Source: Cucumis sativus
Lineage: Eukaryota; Streptophyta; Magnoliopsida; Cucurbitales; Cucurbitaceae
Length of the DNA stretch: 64,000 nucleotides
Direction: 5' to 3'
Assembly (NCBI RefSeq): GCF_000004075.3
Contig: NC_026657.2
Span: forward strand, 27,622,408-27,686,407
In this document: in pieces, positions 10,389 to 22,100 of the stretch
Layout of the letters: each line of letters begins with the position of its first letter
Numbering within the stretch: the stretch's first letter is position 1
Notes under the pieces: model-generated
What the model was told of the DNA's origin: nothing
The model's database searches: none
Seen by the model: only the letters and a program-made list of their open reading frames with translations
Program-made: the position numbers and the translations under genes

Positions 10389-13180
10389 CTATTCTGGCCT
10401 GTGTAGATTATGTAGGATGTATAAAGAAGCAGAAGATAGGAAAATGCAAACCGAATAACTGAGTAGATCAAGACCTGTTGCTATTGTTACCATCTTGCTT
10501 CTCTCGAACATTTTCACTAAAAGAATCATTACAATAACATGTCCAACTTTTGTTTTCAGCTCATCAAGAGAGCTAATTTTCATCCATTTTGGCCTCTCCT
10601 GCAACCAATTAACACCAAATTATAAATGGGGTCCAAGAGGGAAAAGAGAACCATTGACCACAAAAACTAAGCTCATAGTCCATTCTCTGTTCCAAAAGTT
10701 TCAAGACAATACAACCATACAAACACCACGATTTCCATCCTCACTGAATAATGTACTAGCAATAATTTCCCTCCATAGACCATATCAAGCTTACAGAATC
10801 TAGTACTGTTGGAATCTTAGATTTTCTTACGGAATTCAAGTTCTAGCTTAGAACCATTCTAATATGATGATAGGAGTCGTATAGGGTGTTTTTAGAACAT
10901 TATGTTTTTAGAACATTATGGGTATATTAGTAGTTAGCTATTGAGGTTGTTTTGAATCTTTTGATATTTGGAAATAAATATAGGGTGGGGAGGGAGTAGC
11001 TAAAGCAATATTTTGGTTGAGTGAATGAGAGTTTGAGAGGGATTTCAAGAAGGTAGGATTCAAGTTTGTCAAATTACTTGGCAATGTTATAAGTTTTTCT
11101 GTCATTTACATTTCAACATAGTCAAGTTTGTTTTGGTTCCTATCATGAGTATTGTCAATTTTCATCAAATGACTTGAATAAATATAAAAGATCAAATATT
11201 CCGTAAATAAACTTAGGTTCTTTCTTGGTACAGGGCCTAATGGTTATTCAACACAGTCAACTATATCTAAGCTTCAGGGCTAAATGGGAATCTTTTTTTA
11301 GGTAAGGAGTCTAGCTATTTAATATGATATCATACCATAAGATCAGAGTTCAACCCTGAAGATTCTATTTCCTTCCTAATTGTGTCAGGATTTTAAATCA
11401 AATTAATATCTAAATCCAAAATATAGGAAGAACTAAATAATTTCAAACCTATCAACTTAAATATCCACTAACGATTTAACATTCATCTAGATGAAAGCAA
11501 AGTACTGGTAAATGCACGCTTGAAGGACAACATTAGTGATATTCTTAAGGGTAAACAATAAAAAAATTAGCAACTCTTTAATTTACCTTCAAGGCAAACA
11601 TCCCAAACAGTGAGGATCCTTGCAGGGCACGATCAACAGAAGGAGGTTCATCAGGAGACACATTACTGATAAACAATCCATAGAGGCCCATCCCAAAAAT
11701 TAACATGACGGTTCCAGCAAGATATACATCTGCATGAGGTTGCAATTCATTATTGTTTAATGAACAAGAGAAAAGGATCCATGACATGTGGAGTTCATTT
11801 TTTTTACAAGTAATAGTAACAATGTAACAAAAGAAGGAAAACCCAAATCATGTTTTTAACAAGAATATACTTCCAGCACAAAGAAAAGATATAGTTAGTG
11901 AATGTCCAAGGACCCTACCAATAGCTTCAACAAGTCTCAGAACCATTTGTCCGGTGTGAATTCCTTTGACACAGCTTGACCAGTAAACTTTATATGCATC
12001 ACAAATATAAACGCAGCCCTTCAGACAAGCTAAGAGTAGTCAATCTACACGTGCAATTAAGTATCACACAAAAGAAAATGTTCGAATAGAAAAATGTGTG
12101 GACGATTTATCTTCAATAGATATCCAGAACGTCATCCAAAAGGAATTCAGTTGCATAGTTAAAATAATTTATTATAGTACATAGTATCCAAAAACTTCTG
12201 TAGTGAACTAGTTTTAAGGAGAGCTGAAGAAAGTACATTGAGAAAGCACAAGAATGAACCCGCCAGTGAACCCCCAACCGCAAACAGGGCCAAGAAGCGG
12301 AAGTCAAAAATAACCTGCTTAACAACAGACGAGACAGGTAACAATCATTAGGTCATTAAAGAAGTGAAAGAATAGACTAGAAAAAGAAGAAATCAACGTC
12401 GGATAGAAAATCCAATTTTCTAACTGCTTAAGTTTAATTGGAATATATAAGAACTATCAACGTCGGTTAGAATGCTTTGAATCTGTTATCTAGCAAATGA
12501 CTAAGTACAGAGTCCGGCTGAATTGTATTTTCCATATTTGTTATTTACGATTTTGATACTAGATTTTGAGAATTGCACAATATAAACTACTCTGTAATTC
12601 TGTGTCGTTCTCTATTGTTTTCTTTATTCGTCGATTCCTTAACACATTGGAACTTGAAAAAGCAAATCATTCAAAACTTCGTGTGCTCAATTGCAGTACT
12701 GTCAAGTAATAGAAACAGTATGTTTACTGAATAAATTCACAGGAAGTACGAACATTGAGCTTCAACAGGGAAACTAAGCAACATAAAAAAGAAAAGAAAA
12801 GAAAAACCCAATTGAAAAAGGAAAGGAAAAAGAAGAATCACCCTCTCAATTGAAGATTCAGCGGATTGCATAAAGCCAAGAATGGGGTGAAGAGAAGCAG
12901 AGGCAGGAGGAGTAGGGTTAGGAAATGCGTAAGTGAAATTAGAGTGAGGAGGTGTGGAGGGGTCAACAAAGGAAGGGGAAGGGGGAGTAGTTCCATTGGA
13001 GGAGGAAACGAGATTATCAGTGGGGGAGGATGATTTAGCAGATTTAGATTCGGAAGAGGAAGAGCTCAAAGAAGAAGAAATGGGGAAGGGGAGACGAGGA
13101 AAGGCGGTGGTGGGAGATTGAGGGCGGCGGAACCCTAAGGAGAGGGGGAATGGAAGAGGGGAGAAGGCAGAAAAGGCCAT
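10389..13180 (-). CDS. UPF0114 (YqhA-like) membrane protein, predicted plastid
   Basis: Uncharacterised plant member of the UPF0114/YqhA family; biochemical role unknown. Five exons on the minus strand: 13180-12842, 12314-12237, 12018-11919, 11729-11587, 10598-10389; 289 aa. Residues 1 to about 90 are Ser/Pro-rich with few acids, typical of a chloroplast transit peptide. Four hydrophobic segments follow: around RFLALFAVGGSLAGSFLCFL, VYLAGTVMLIFGMGLYGLFI, VGHVIVMILLV, and YSVCIFLSSASLYIL. Family-like strings include IFGMGLYGLFIS and ERPKWMKISSLDELKTKVG, the latter matching the characteristic segment before the third helix. Exon 4 to exon 5 joins K|ERPKW in frame. Intron 4 (10599-11586) contains an LTR-like stretch. 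The gene is divergent from the receptor-like protein gene and convergent with the sigma factor. Splicing is derived by reading; the 5' ATG context (GGCC ATG GCC) is good. Confidence 0.85.
10807..11118 (+). mobile_element. Possible solo LTR in UPF0114 intron 4
   Basis: About 312 bp beginning TGTTGGAATC and ending TTTCAACA (TG..CA ends). It has a TATA-like AAATAAATATAGG near 10972 and a downstream GAGAGTTTGAGAGGG, the usual order inside a plant copia LTR. A short internal tandem repeat of GTTTTTAGAACATTAT lies at 10888-10919. Flanks AGTAC and TAGTC do not form a clean 5-bp target duplication, so this is only a candidate. Confidence 0.35.
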
Positions 13181-14460
13181 TAGAAAGGGAAATTGGAGTG
13201 ATGGAGAAAAGAGAAATGGGAAGGAAGAGGATATTTAATAGGAAAGAAGAGATATTTTTGTATGGATGTTCTTCTTCGTCGTTCATCATCATCATTCAGT
13301 CAGATCTTCAAGCTTTGAAATGGACATTTTTGCGTCTCATAGTCTAAGCCCTCTGAGTATGACTGATTTTACCGCAAAAAATAGTGTCCCAACGAAGATA
13401 AAAGATTTATATTAGGAAGGAAAATCTTTTATCTTTAAATAATATCTCTATCTTTAATCAATATCATTTCTTGAAATAATAATAAGAAGAAACTTATTAT
13501 TTCTTTTTCTTTTTGACAAAAATATAGAACCGATTGGGTATCCGAATTGGTTGTATTTTATATTTTTAAAGCACTGAAGAATTGAGGAATGGAAACCAAA
13601 GAGGGTGATTATGATGGATAACATACATAAACCATTTTGTCCGTATCCTAATGAAAATACGTTTTCCTATATATTTTGTTAAGAAATATTAAAGATACTA
13701 ATTATTTTGCTACCTTGCTTAAAACTTTCCTTTTGTTTTAGTTACTATGTTATGGGAGGCCTCCTATGGCCTAATGATTGTTCTATTAGTCAACCCCAGT
13801 TGTTTTTTCAATTGAATTCTTTTTGGAAGTGTTCAAATATATTAACAAAAAAAATTGAAAGTTCATTATCATTTTTTAAACGAAGTGTGAAGTTAAGATG
13901 TATTTTCTATGATTTTAAACAGTTTGATTAACCCAGAAACAATATATATACTTTCTGAAATGGCCCCCTCAGTTTTCATCCCTTCTCTGTCTTAGCATAG
14001 AATAATTCTCTATGATTTTCACCAGAGTTTACAAAAAGAATGATCGATCAACAAGCAAGTACAAAGAAAAACCCGATATAATATAACAAAACTGTTTTAC
14101 TAAGTTTTTGAATACTATCAGTCGTTGACTGTTTTTCACTGATTCGAACAATTAGAATAATTCCAAAACTCCCTAACTTTCTGCCATGGTTCTACCCACC
14201 TTGTTCAGCACACTATTAAATATACCTCAGTTTCAACTTCTCGTATGTTCATCTCATTTTATATTCAAAAAATTATGTTTGACTTTATACGAGGAATCAT
14301 ACATTAAAGATCACAAAATGGAACCCCTGTTGTTAGCCAAGAACAACATTAGCCAAGTACTATACCAGATGCTGTAGCGAAATCCATCACAAAAGAAAGA
14401 AAACCGGCCACATCAAAATTACCTTTCAGGAAGGTCTGTTTGATATCCTTAAGCTCAGCA
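13181..14460. other. Divergent promoter region, UPF0114 and RLP genes
   Basis: Shared upstream DNA of two divergently transcribed genes. The part next to 13181 is purine-rich on the plus strand (5' leader of the minus-strand gene). The rest is AT-rich, with no protein-like open frame. No TATA box stood out for either gene. Confidence 0.45.
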
Positions 14461-17400
14461 ATGGAGACAAGACTAGTTCTTCCCTTAGCTATTCGAGTTC
14501 TATTATTACTAACCATTGAACTTATCTCCAACATTTATGGAAAGTCTATTGAGTGTTCTAAACCTGACCGAGAAGCTTTGATTGCCTTCAGAAATGGTCT
14601 TAACGATCCTGAGAATCGACTTGAGTCGTGGAAAGGGCCAAACTGTTGCCAATGGAGAGGGGTGGGGTGTGAAAATACAACTGGAGCTGTTACTGCAATT
14701 GATCTTCATAACCCATATCCTTTGGGAGAGCAAGGGTTCTGGAATCTAAGTGGAGAGATAAGTCCTTCACTGACAAAACTTAAGTCTTTGAGATATTTGG
14801 ATTTGAGTTATAACACATTCAATGATATCCCAGTTCCTGATTTCTTTGGCTCTTTGAAGAAATTGCAATACTTAAACTTATCAAATGCTGGCTTTAGTGA
14901 TATGCTTCCTCCTAGTTTTGGTAACATGTCTAGCTTGCAATATCTTGATATGGAGAATTTGAATCTAATAGTTGATAATCTTGAATGGGTTGGTGGACTT
15001 GTGTCTTTGAAGCATCTAGCAATGAACAGCGTAGACCTTTCCTCAGTGAAATCTAATTGGTTTAAGATATTGAGCAAGCTTAGATATGTAACAGAGTTGC
15101 ATATGAGTTACTGTGGTTTATCTGGTTCCATTTCTTCATCTCCAATGACACTCAATTTCACTCTTCTTTCTGTCATAGATCTATCAGGAAACCATTTTCA
15201 TTCTCAAATTCCCAATTGGCTAGTGAACATCAGTAGCCTGACCTTGATCACTATGAGTGAGTGCGATTTGTATGGTAGAATTCCTCTTGGTCTTGGCGAT
15301 CTGCCCATTTTGCGCTTGTTAGACCTCTCTGGAAATGAAAATCTCTCGGCGAGCTGCTCGCAGTTATTTCGAAGAGGATGGAGTAGGGTGGAAGTTCTTG
15401 TACTAGCTGAAAACAAAATTCATGGGAAGCTTCCATCTTCCATGGGAAATATGAGCTCTCTTGCTTATTTTGATCTCTTCGAGAACAACGTCGAAGGAGG
15501 GATTCCGCGTTCCATTGGCAGTCTTTGCAACCTAACCTTTTTCCGTTTATCAGGAAACTATTTGAATGGGACATTACCTGAATCTCTTGAAGGAACTGAA
15601 AATTGCAAGCCAGCACCTCCACTCTTTAACCTGGAGCACCTAGATTTGGCCAACAACAAACTGGTGGGGGGATTGCCTAAGTGGTTAGGTCAACTTCAAA
15701 ATATTATTGAACTAAGTTTGGGTTATAACTCTCTTCAAGGTCCCATTCTTGGATTCAATTCACTTAAAAATCTGTCTTCATTGAGACTTCAAGCAAATGC
15801 GCTAAATGGAACTCTCCCTCAGAGTATAGGACAGCTTTCAGAGTTATCTGTTTTGGATGTTTCCAACAATCAATTGACAGGTACAATCTCTGAAACACAT
15901 TTTTCAAACCTAAGCAAGCTGAGAATCTTACACCTATCTTCAAATTCTTTGAGATTAAATGTCAGTGCAAATTGGGTTCCTCCATTTCAAGTCAGAAACC
16001 TTGACATGGGTTCATGCTACTTGGGTCCGTTGTTTCCACTTTGGCTCAAATCACAACATGAGGTGCAGTACTTAGACTTCTCAAATGCAAGCATCTCAGG
16101 TCCCATTCCCAGCTGGTTTTGGGAAATTTCTCCAAATCTCTCTCTTTTAAACGTTTCACACAACCAGTTAGACGGACGACTACCTAACCCACTGAAGGTA
16201 GCATCCTTTGCGGATGTTGATTTCAGCTCCAATCTCCTTGAAGGACCTATTCCCCTTCCAAGCTTCGAAATTGTTTCACTAGAACTTTCAAATAACAGAT
16301 TCTTTGGTCCTATACCAAAGAATATAGGCAAGGCAATGCCAAACCTTGTCTTTCTGTCTTTTGCTGATAATCAAATAATAGGTGAAATTCCAGACACTAT
16401 AGGGGAAATGCAAATTCTTCAGGTCATTAATCTATCAGGGAATAACTTGACAGGTGAAATTCCTTCAACAATTGGGAACTGTTCGTTATTGAAAGCAATC
16501 GACTTCGAGAATAACTATTTAGTAGGTCCAGTTCCAGACTCTTTGGGTCAATTATATCAGCTTCAGACTCTTCATTTAAGTGAAAACGGATTCACTGGAA
16601 AACTCCCACCATCTTTCCAAAATATGTCTAGTTTGGAAACGCTGAATCTCGGGGGAAATAGTCTTACGGGCAGTATTCCTCCTTGGATCGGAACCAGTTT
16701 TCCAAATCTAAGAATTCTCAGCTTGAGGTCAAATGAATTTTCAGGAGCAATTCCTGCACTTCTAAATCTAGGCTCATTGCAAATTTTGGACCTGGCAAAT
16801 AATAAGTTGAATGGTTCCATTTCAATTGGTTTCATAAATCTCAAAGCTATGGTTCAACCCCAGATATCAAACCGTTATCTATTCTATGGGAAGTACACGG
16901 GCATTTACTATAGAGAAAACTATGTCTTGAATACAAAAGGAACATTGTTGAGATACACTAAGACCCTTTTCCTTGTAATAAGTATTGACCTCTCTGGGAA
17001 TGAACTGTATGGAGATTTTCCAAACGATATAACTGAGTTAGCTGGGTTAATTGCCTTGAACTTGTCTCGAAACCATATCACTGGCCAAATCCCAGATAAC
17101 ATTTCAAACCTGATACAATTATCATCGCTTGATCTCTCAAACAACAGGTTCTCAGGTCCAATTCCTCCTAGCTTGACTAAATTGACAGCGTTGAGTTATT
17201 TGAATCTGTCAAACAATAACTTGTCAGGAAAAATTCCCGTTGGATATCAATTTGAAACTTTTAATGCTTCATCTTTTAGTGGAAACCCTGGTCTCTGTGG
17301 AGCTCCTACAACTGTAATGTGTCAAAATACTGATCGTTCAAACGAAGGAAGAGATGAAGAAGAGAGCAAAAATCAAGTGATTGATAATTGGTTTTATCTG

Positions 17401-17526
17401 AGTCTTGGGGTTGGATTTGCAGCTGGGATTTTAGTTCCCTCCTGCATTTTTGCAGCGAAACGATCATGGTCGACTGCTTATTTCAAATTACTTGATGAAG
17501 TTGTGGGCAAGGTTTTTCAATCTTGA
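14461..17526 (+). CDS. LRR receptor-like protein (EIX2-type RLP), intronless
   Basis: Cell-surface receptor-like protein without a kinase domain; family members sense microbial or developmental ligands and signal through partner kinases such as SOBIR1. One uninterrupted exon of 1021 aa. The start is ATG 14461 (METRLV), not the earlier in-frame TTG at 14440. Signal peptide is about residues 1-28. An LRRNT_2 domain (CSKPDREALIAFRNGL) with the paired-Cys CCQWRGVGC lies near residues 60-70. A long run of extracellular plant-type LRRs (repeating LxxLxLSxNxLxGxIP) follows. A non-LRR island sits near residues 800-840 (NTKGTLLRYTKTLFLVISIDL). Four more LRRs and the capping motif GNPGLCGAP near 938-946 come next, then an acidic juxtamembrane stretch (GRDEEES). 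One transmembrane helix is at about 976-999 (GVGFAAGIL), ending in a 25-residue basic tail. Complete and apparently intact; the ligand is unknown. Confidence 0.93.
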   Translation: METRLVLPLAIRVLLLLTIELISNIYGKSIECSKPDREALIAFRNGLNDPENRLESWKGPNCCQWRGVGCENTTGAVTAIDLHNPYPLGEQGFWNLSGEISPSLTKLKSLRYLDLSYNTFNDIPVPDFFGSLKKLQYLNLSNAGFSDMLPPSFGNMSSLQYLDMENLNLIVDNLEWVGGLVSLKHLAMNSVDLSSVKSNWFKILSKLRYVTELHMSYCGLSGSISSSPMTLNFTLLSVIDLSGNHFHSQIPNWLVNISSLTLITMSECDLYGRIPLGLGDLPILRLLDLSGNENLSASCSQLFRRGWSRVEVLVLAENKIHGKLPSSMGNMSSLAYFDLFENNVEGGIPRSIGSLCNLTFFRLSGNYLNGTLPESLEGTENCKPAPPLFNLEHLDLANNKLVGGLPKWLGQLQNIIELSLGYNSLQGPILGFNSLKNLSSLRLQANALNGTLPQSIGQLSELSVLDVSNNQLTGTISETHFSNLSKLRILHLSSNSLRLNVSANWVPPFQVRNLDMGSCYLGPLFPLWLKSQHEVQYLDFSNASISGPIPSWFWEISPNLSLLNVSHNQLDGRLPNPLKVASFADVDFSSNLLEGPIPLPSFEIVSLELSNNRFFGPIPKNIGKAMPNLVFLSFADNQIIGEIPDTIGEMQILQVINLSGNNLTGEIPSTIGNCSLLKAIDFENNYLVGPVPDSLGQLYQLQTLHLSENGFTGKLPPSFQNMSSLETLNLGGNSLTGSIPPWIGTSFPNLRILSLRSNEFSGAIPALLNLGSLQILDLANNKLNGSISIGFINLKAMVQPQISNRYLFYGKYTGIYYRENYVLNTKGTLLRYTKTLFLVISIDLSGNELYGDFPNDITELAGLIALNLSRNHITGQIPDNISNLIQLSSLDLSNNRFSGPIPPSLTKLTALSYLNLSNNNLSGKIPVGYQFETFNASSFSGNPGLCGAPTTVMCQNTDRSNEGRDEEESKNQVIDNWFYLSLGVGFAAGILVPSCIFAAKRSWSTAYFKLLDEVVGKVFQS

Positions 17527-19173
17527 CATGGAAGAACAACAGTTCTTGACGTTGATATAATTGAACAGTTTTCGACGTTGATATAATTGAACAAAGTTGT
17601 CTCTCTTGTTGCTATGATTCAGTTTAATGGGTGTAAATATCATTGCTCTATTTACATAAGAAACTGCCTTTCCATATGTACAGCACAGACATATATGTCT
17701 GCACTTCTATCATCTAATCAAATAGCTTACACGTTCATCCCTTCTATTGAAGAACGTTGCAACTCTCAATGCATGCCACTTTATCGTCATCAACATTTGT
17801 GCATCCCCTTCAAACGTTGTACTCTTCTACACTCATGTCACCTCTTTTTTCTTAACCTTAAACTTCACATCAATGCTTTTCTATTTTGGACTCTCCCTTT
17901 ACTCAAAAGAGTAGAATTCTAGAACCATTTCTACATCTTCCGAGTGAATAATACATCAGTTTTATTTATCTTTTTCTTTTCTTGTGTTTTGGTTTAAGAA
18001 ACAACTGGGAGAAAAGCGGCCATATGTAGTTCTAAGTATAGTATTTCCTTCATTATCTTGGATGAACAAGACTATGCGTCAAGACCATGCTAAAAATTGT
18101 GCCATCTTCCAATTGTTTTTTTCCACCTTGAGAATCGAGTTCACACCGTAACATTGATGAATCATTTGACCTAGAATTGTTTTGTAATTCTCACAATTGA
18201 CAGTGCGACAAAAAGGCTTGGTGTCTAAAAGCCCAAGAACTTGGCAGAGAAACCATCTAAAAGGTAGAATTCTTTTTTTGGTGTACATTGACACAACCGA
18301 CGGTACCAAAAGCAAAGCAAAGGAAAAAAAAACGCATTCCTAAAGAAACAAGAATGAAGATAATTAGACACTTCAAAGTCCAGCGCTTGATTAAATGAGA
18401 GAAACCTTGTCTTGTTTAGCATCATGAGGATCAATTGTAATTTCTTTCTTAGATGTCCATCTTTCAAAACAAGATCTAGTTCTAAAGGAGGCTCTAAATC
18501 AAAATATTTTCCAGCAACTGTATGTAACATTCCAAATAATAAAATTGTTCTTAGTTAGGATTAACAACCTCAGAAAGCAACATGGTTCCTCAACAAAACT
18601 CAACTAACATTAACTGATTCGGGTTGCAGTAATACAAATTTCAGTAGCTTCATCGTTCAAAAAATACCATTTGCAGAGAATAAAAATCTACATCCCAAAT
18701 GGTGACAGCTAACAATTTATTGTATAAATTGGCATCTATTCCATTACTAGTCAAAAGGACATAATATGCAATGGAAAAAGAAAATTACAAATACTGGTGG
18801 ATATGTTAACACAACACAAACTTGTAGAATATGACAAACCAGCCAAGACAAAGATTAGGATATCATGTCATGTACTGCATATTCTCCAGTTTCTGCACTC
18901 TGCAGCAGTCGTGCAAAGAAGAGAGTGAGCCAATAATAATGGTCGAGACCCAGCCCCAAATCCTGCTCAAGATCAGCAGCCACAGCAGAACCAAAATGTT
19001 AGTGCAAAACCCAACCTGTATGCCGGTTCTGCTTTCCATCCACATCCCTTTTGCTTGCCTTTATATCATTCAACACCTATATCCTTTGGCAGTATGATTG
19101 TGACGCATACATTCAGTGACATATTTTTACCGACTTCCACAATTACAATTGAATTAGCACCCTCAGCTATCCC
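17527..19173. other. Intergenic between convergent RLP and NLE genes
   Basis: Contains the 3' ends of two convergent genes. Just after the RLP stop, GACGTTGATATAATTGAACA occurs twice (17548-17567 and 17574-17593), a 26-bp-spaced direct repeat. A protein-like fragment on the minus strand at about 18370-18530 is listed separately. Nothing else is supported. Confidence 0.5.
18370..18530 (-). pseudogene. Frameshifted protein-coding fragment, family unknown
   Basis: Minus-strand reading gives TVAGKYFDLEPPLELDLV in one frame, and then the coding character moves to another frame reading KKEITIDPHDAKQDKVSLI followed by TAA. The composition (alternating acidic and hydrophobic residues, few low-complexity runs) is unlike surrounding DNA, and an acceptor-like TTACATACAG precedes the first frame. 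It may be the last exon of a dead or retro-copied gene. I do not recognise the family, and the call could be chance. Confidence 0.25.
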
Positions 19174-22100
19174 CTAGCCCATCCATAGCTTTAATACTTT
19201 ATCCTTTCCACCAGAAGCCACCTTCTCACCATCAGGACTCCAATCAACAGCAAAAACCTGCACAAAATCAAGACCTAACTTTAGAATATGGTGATGAGAG
19301 GAATGCATTAAGGGGAACCACGATGTGTCTAACAATATGATGGAACCATACCTCATCCGCATGGCCTGGAAGATCCTCTTTCAACTTGTGTGTTCTGATA
19401 TCCCAAATCTAGACAAATAGAAATCAACATTTAGCCTAAAGTAGTACGGAGCAAACTCCTTGAGACACAAAACGCAAACCATAGAAATCAACTTTTAGCC
19501 TAAAATAGTATGGAAAAATTCCACAAAACACGCAGACAACTGTAAAAAAAACAGTAAATCTCCAGTGCACTTGTAAAACCACCAGTCCCTAGAGGATAGA
19601 GATACAACTTCAACCATTTGATTCATTTACAGTTTGCATTTGCATCTAAACAGAACATGCATCACGCACCAACTCAACTCAATGCATTCATTTTAGGAAA
19701 CACTAGACGGATTAGGGCAAACATATACATCCAAAATACCTTCAGGGTGGAGTCTTTGCTGCCGCTCAAAAGAAGCCTACTATCAGCAGACCAACTGCAA
19801 GGGGAAAACAATAAATAAATTCAGTAAATTGAATGGTTAATTGAAGCACAGAAATTAAATGAAACAAACCTGATTTGATAAACAGGTCCTACGTGACCCC
19901 GAAAAGCAGCAACAAATTTTCCGGTAATGCCATTCCACAGTTTCACAGACTTATCAAAGGATGCACTGGCCACCCATTGTCCATCGGGTGAGAAATAAAC
20001 ATGATTCACAAGCTGAAAGTACGCAAGAAGTTTATGCTTCACTTATGAATGAGAACTCCAAAAAGGCTCAATGCACAAACTTTTTAAATTGCATACTCAT
20101 ACAAGCATATCCGTTTGACTTACATGGATAAACATCTAATGAACATGTTAATTCGAGTATGCTTGGGATATTATTTCGATAGGAAAGTATGCTAATGATA
20201 TGACTTAAAGTCAATTATTTTCACTTCAAAACTTTTCCCGTAGCTTTCTTTCCTTCAACGGTAGAGACTTTACAATTTGACAAACTTAGCTAAGGATTCA
20301 AGCAAATCAATGATGGGAGGTGTACAAAAAATTTCATCTTGACTAGTCGATCAAATGAACAGTCCCAAAAAAATACATCATACCCTTATTCTTTTTCTTT
20401 TCTTTTCCTTTTTCTTTACAAGAAAAGATCAGCAGAACTTTATTCCTCCAAAAAATTCAGAGAACCTAAAGGAAAAGGGGGCAAGGAATCCCCTCCCTGA
20501 TACAAAAATTACAAGAAGACCTTCCGATCTAGTTTGATAGAGAGAATGCTGACAGGTGTCACTACAAAAAATTGTTTCGGCTACTCCATTTCACCCATTA
20601 GAAATAAGAACTAGGACAAATGACCATGTCCAAATGGTAATGTTTATGAAGAGTTCTTGTGGCATCTAGTTCACAAAAGACTAGAAACATGGTAACATGG
20701 TGAAAATGCAGTTGATAAGAAGCAGGATGACTATGGAATGCCACAATTCATGTGTGATGCATGATATTCCAGGAAGAAAAACATTTACAAAGAAATATAC
20801 CTGTTGATGGCCTGTCATACGTATCTTAGGTTGCTTGCTAACTGCAGGTTCCCATAGAAACATAGTAAAATCATCAGATCCTGAAACCAATCTTTCCGGA
20901 GCACTGCCTTTCATCTTATTATACCTTTCTAAAGCAACCTGCGAATCATGGAAGAAGAAAGTGCAAAATGAAATAGATAGTTAACTGATTAGAAACCAAT
21001 GACTCCATTTAGTGACTATTTTGGTTTTTAAATTTTTTTAAAAAGAATAACTAATTTGTTTAGTTCAGTTTCTTAAAAATCATGTGTGTATGCCTTTTGT
21101 TGATAGGACGAAGAACAACTTTGTATGCATGTTTTTCCACTTCCTGAAAGTACTTTTGAAACTGTAGTCAATTTTTATTTTTTTAAAAAAATGAAAACTA
21201 AGACCCTGTTTGAGAAATAGAGTTTTGAATAACATGTATATTTGGCCCCAGAGTTTTTGGTCCTGAAAATTTTTAAGAATAAATTTAAAAGATTGCACTA
21301 ATAATCTGATTCTATACATATGTGTTATGAACAGCTGAAGTTTCAATGAGAAGAAATGAAAAATGACACATGCATACGCATAAGGAGAGCCCACAAGAAA
21401 GGGAGACAGCCTACAAAAACGGCTTCCAATCCAACAAAATAAGACCTAATGGATAATTACAAATATATTGAACCTAATGCTGGACCACACCTCACTCACA
21501 CTCACACCCTCTCAAAAGGCTTCACAAAAGTTTTCATTTCCATGTAAAAAAAAAAAACCATCATTTGCATAAAATTGTGTTTATACAAAATTGTTTCGTT
21601 TAGTATGAGAAAGGACACTAAGAAGAATCAGAACACTCCAAATCATCTTACCTTCTTCATTTCCTCTGGGGAAGAGAACTGTTTCCCTGTATGATCAAAA
21701 GCTCCTGTGCGGAGAACATATTCAGTGCTTAGTGCAAGAGAGTTAACCCAATGACCATGTCCCTGTCACAATACCAGATAGAAAAAAAGGTGCAGTATGA
21801 GGAACTGAACTACTCATTATGAAAAACAAAATAGGTCCAAATCAAATTCTCAAACATCGTTTGGAAAATGTTAAAAATTGAGAGGGCTTATCACTAAATA
21901 ATAAATACAATTTTTTTCATTTTTCTTTATAATAAATAAAAGTGAACTCTGTATCGCAACTGTTAGATTTTTTGACTCGTAAAGCAACAAAATAGCCCTT
22001 CAGAAACTCACAAAGATGATCCCAAAAGGATTGAATAACTCCTAACGTATTTTAACCCAGAATAATAATAAATAATAATTTAAAAAGTTCATAGTACAGA

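Noticed and set aside
12842-13295. Overlapping minus-strand open frame at 13044-13295 and plus-strand frame at 13150-13347
   Set aside because: Both are alternative-frame readings of the Ser-rich transit-peptide exon and leader of the UPF0114 gene.
21000-21260. MITE-like text (GACTATTTTGGTTTTTAAATT and CCCTGTTTGAG) in NLE intron 8
   Set aside because: Typical of plant miniature elements, but I could not pair inverted ends or find a target duplication.
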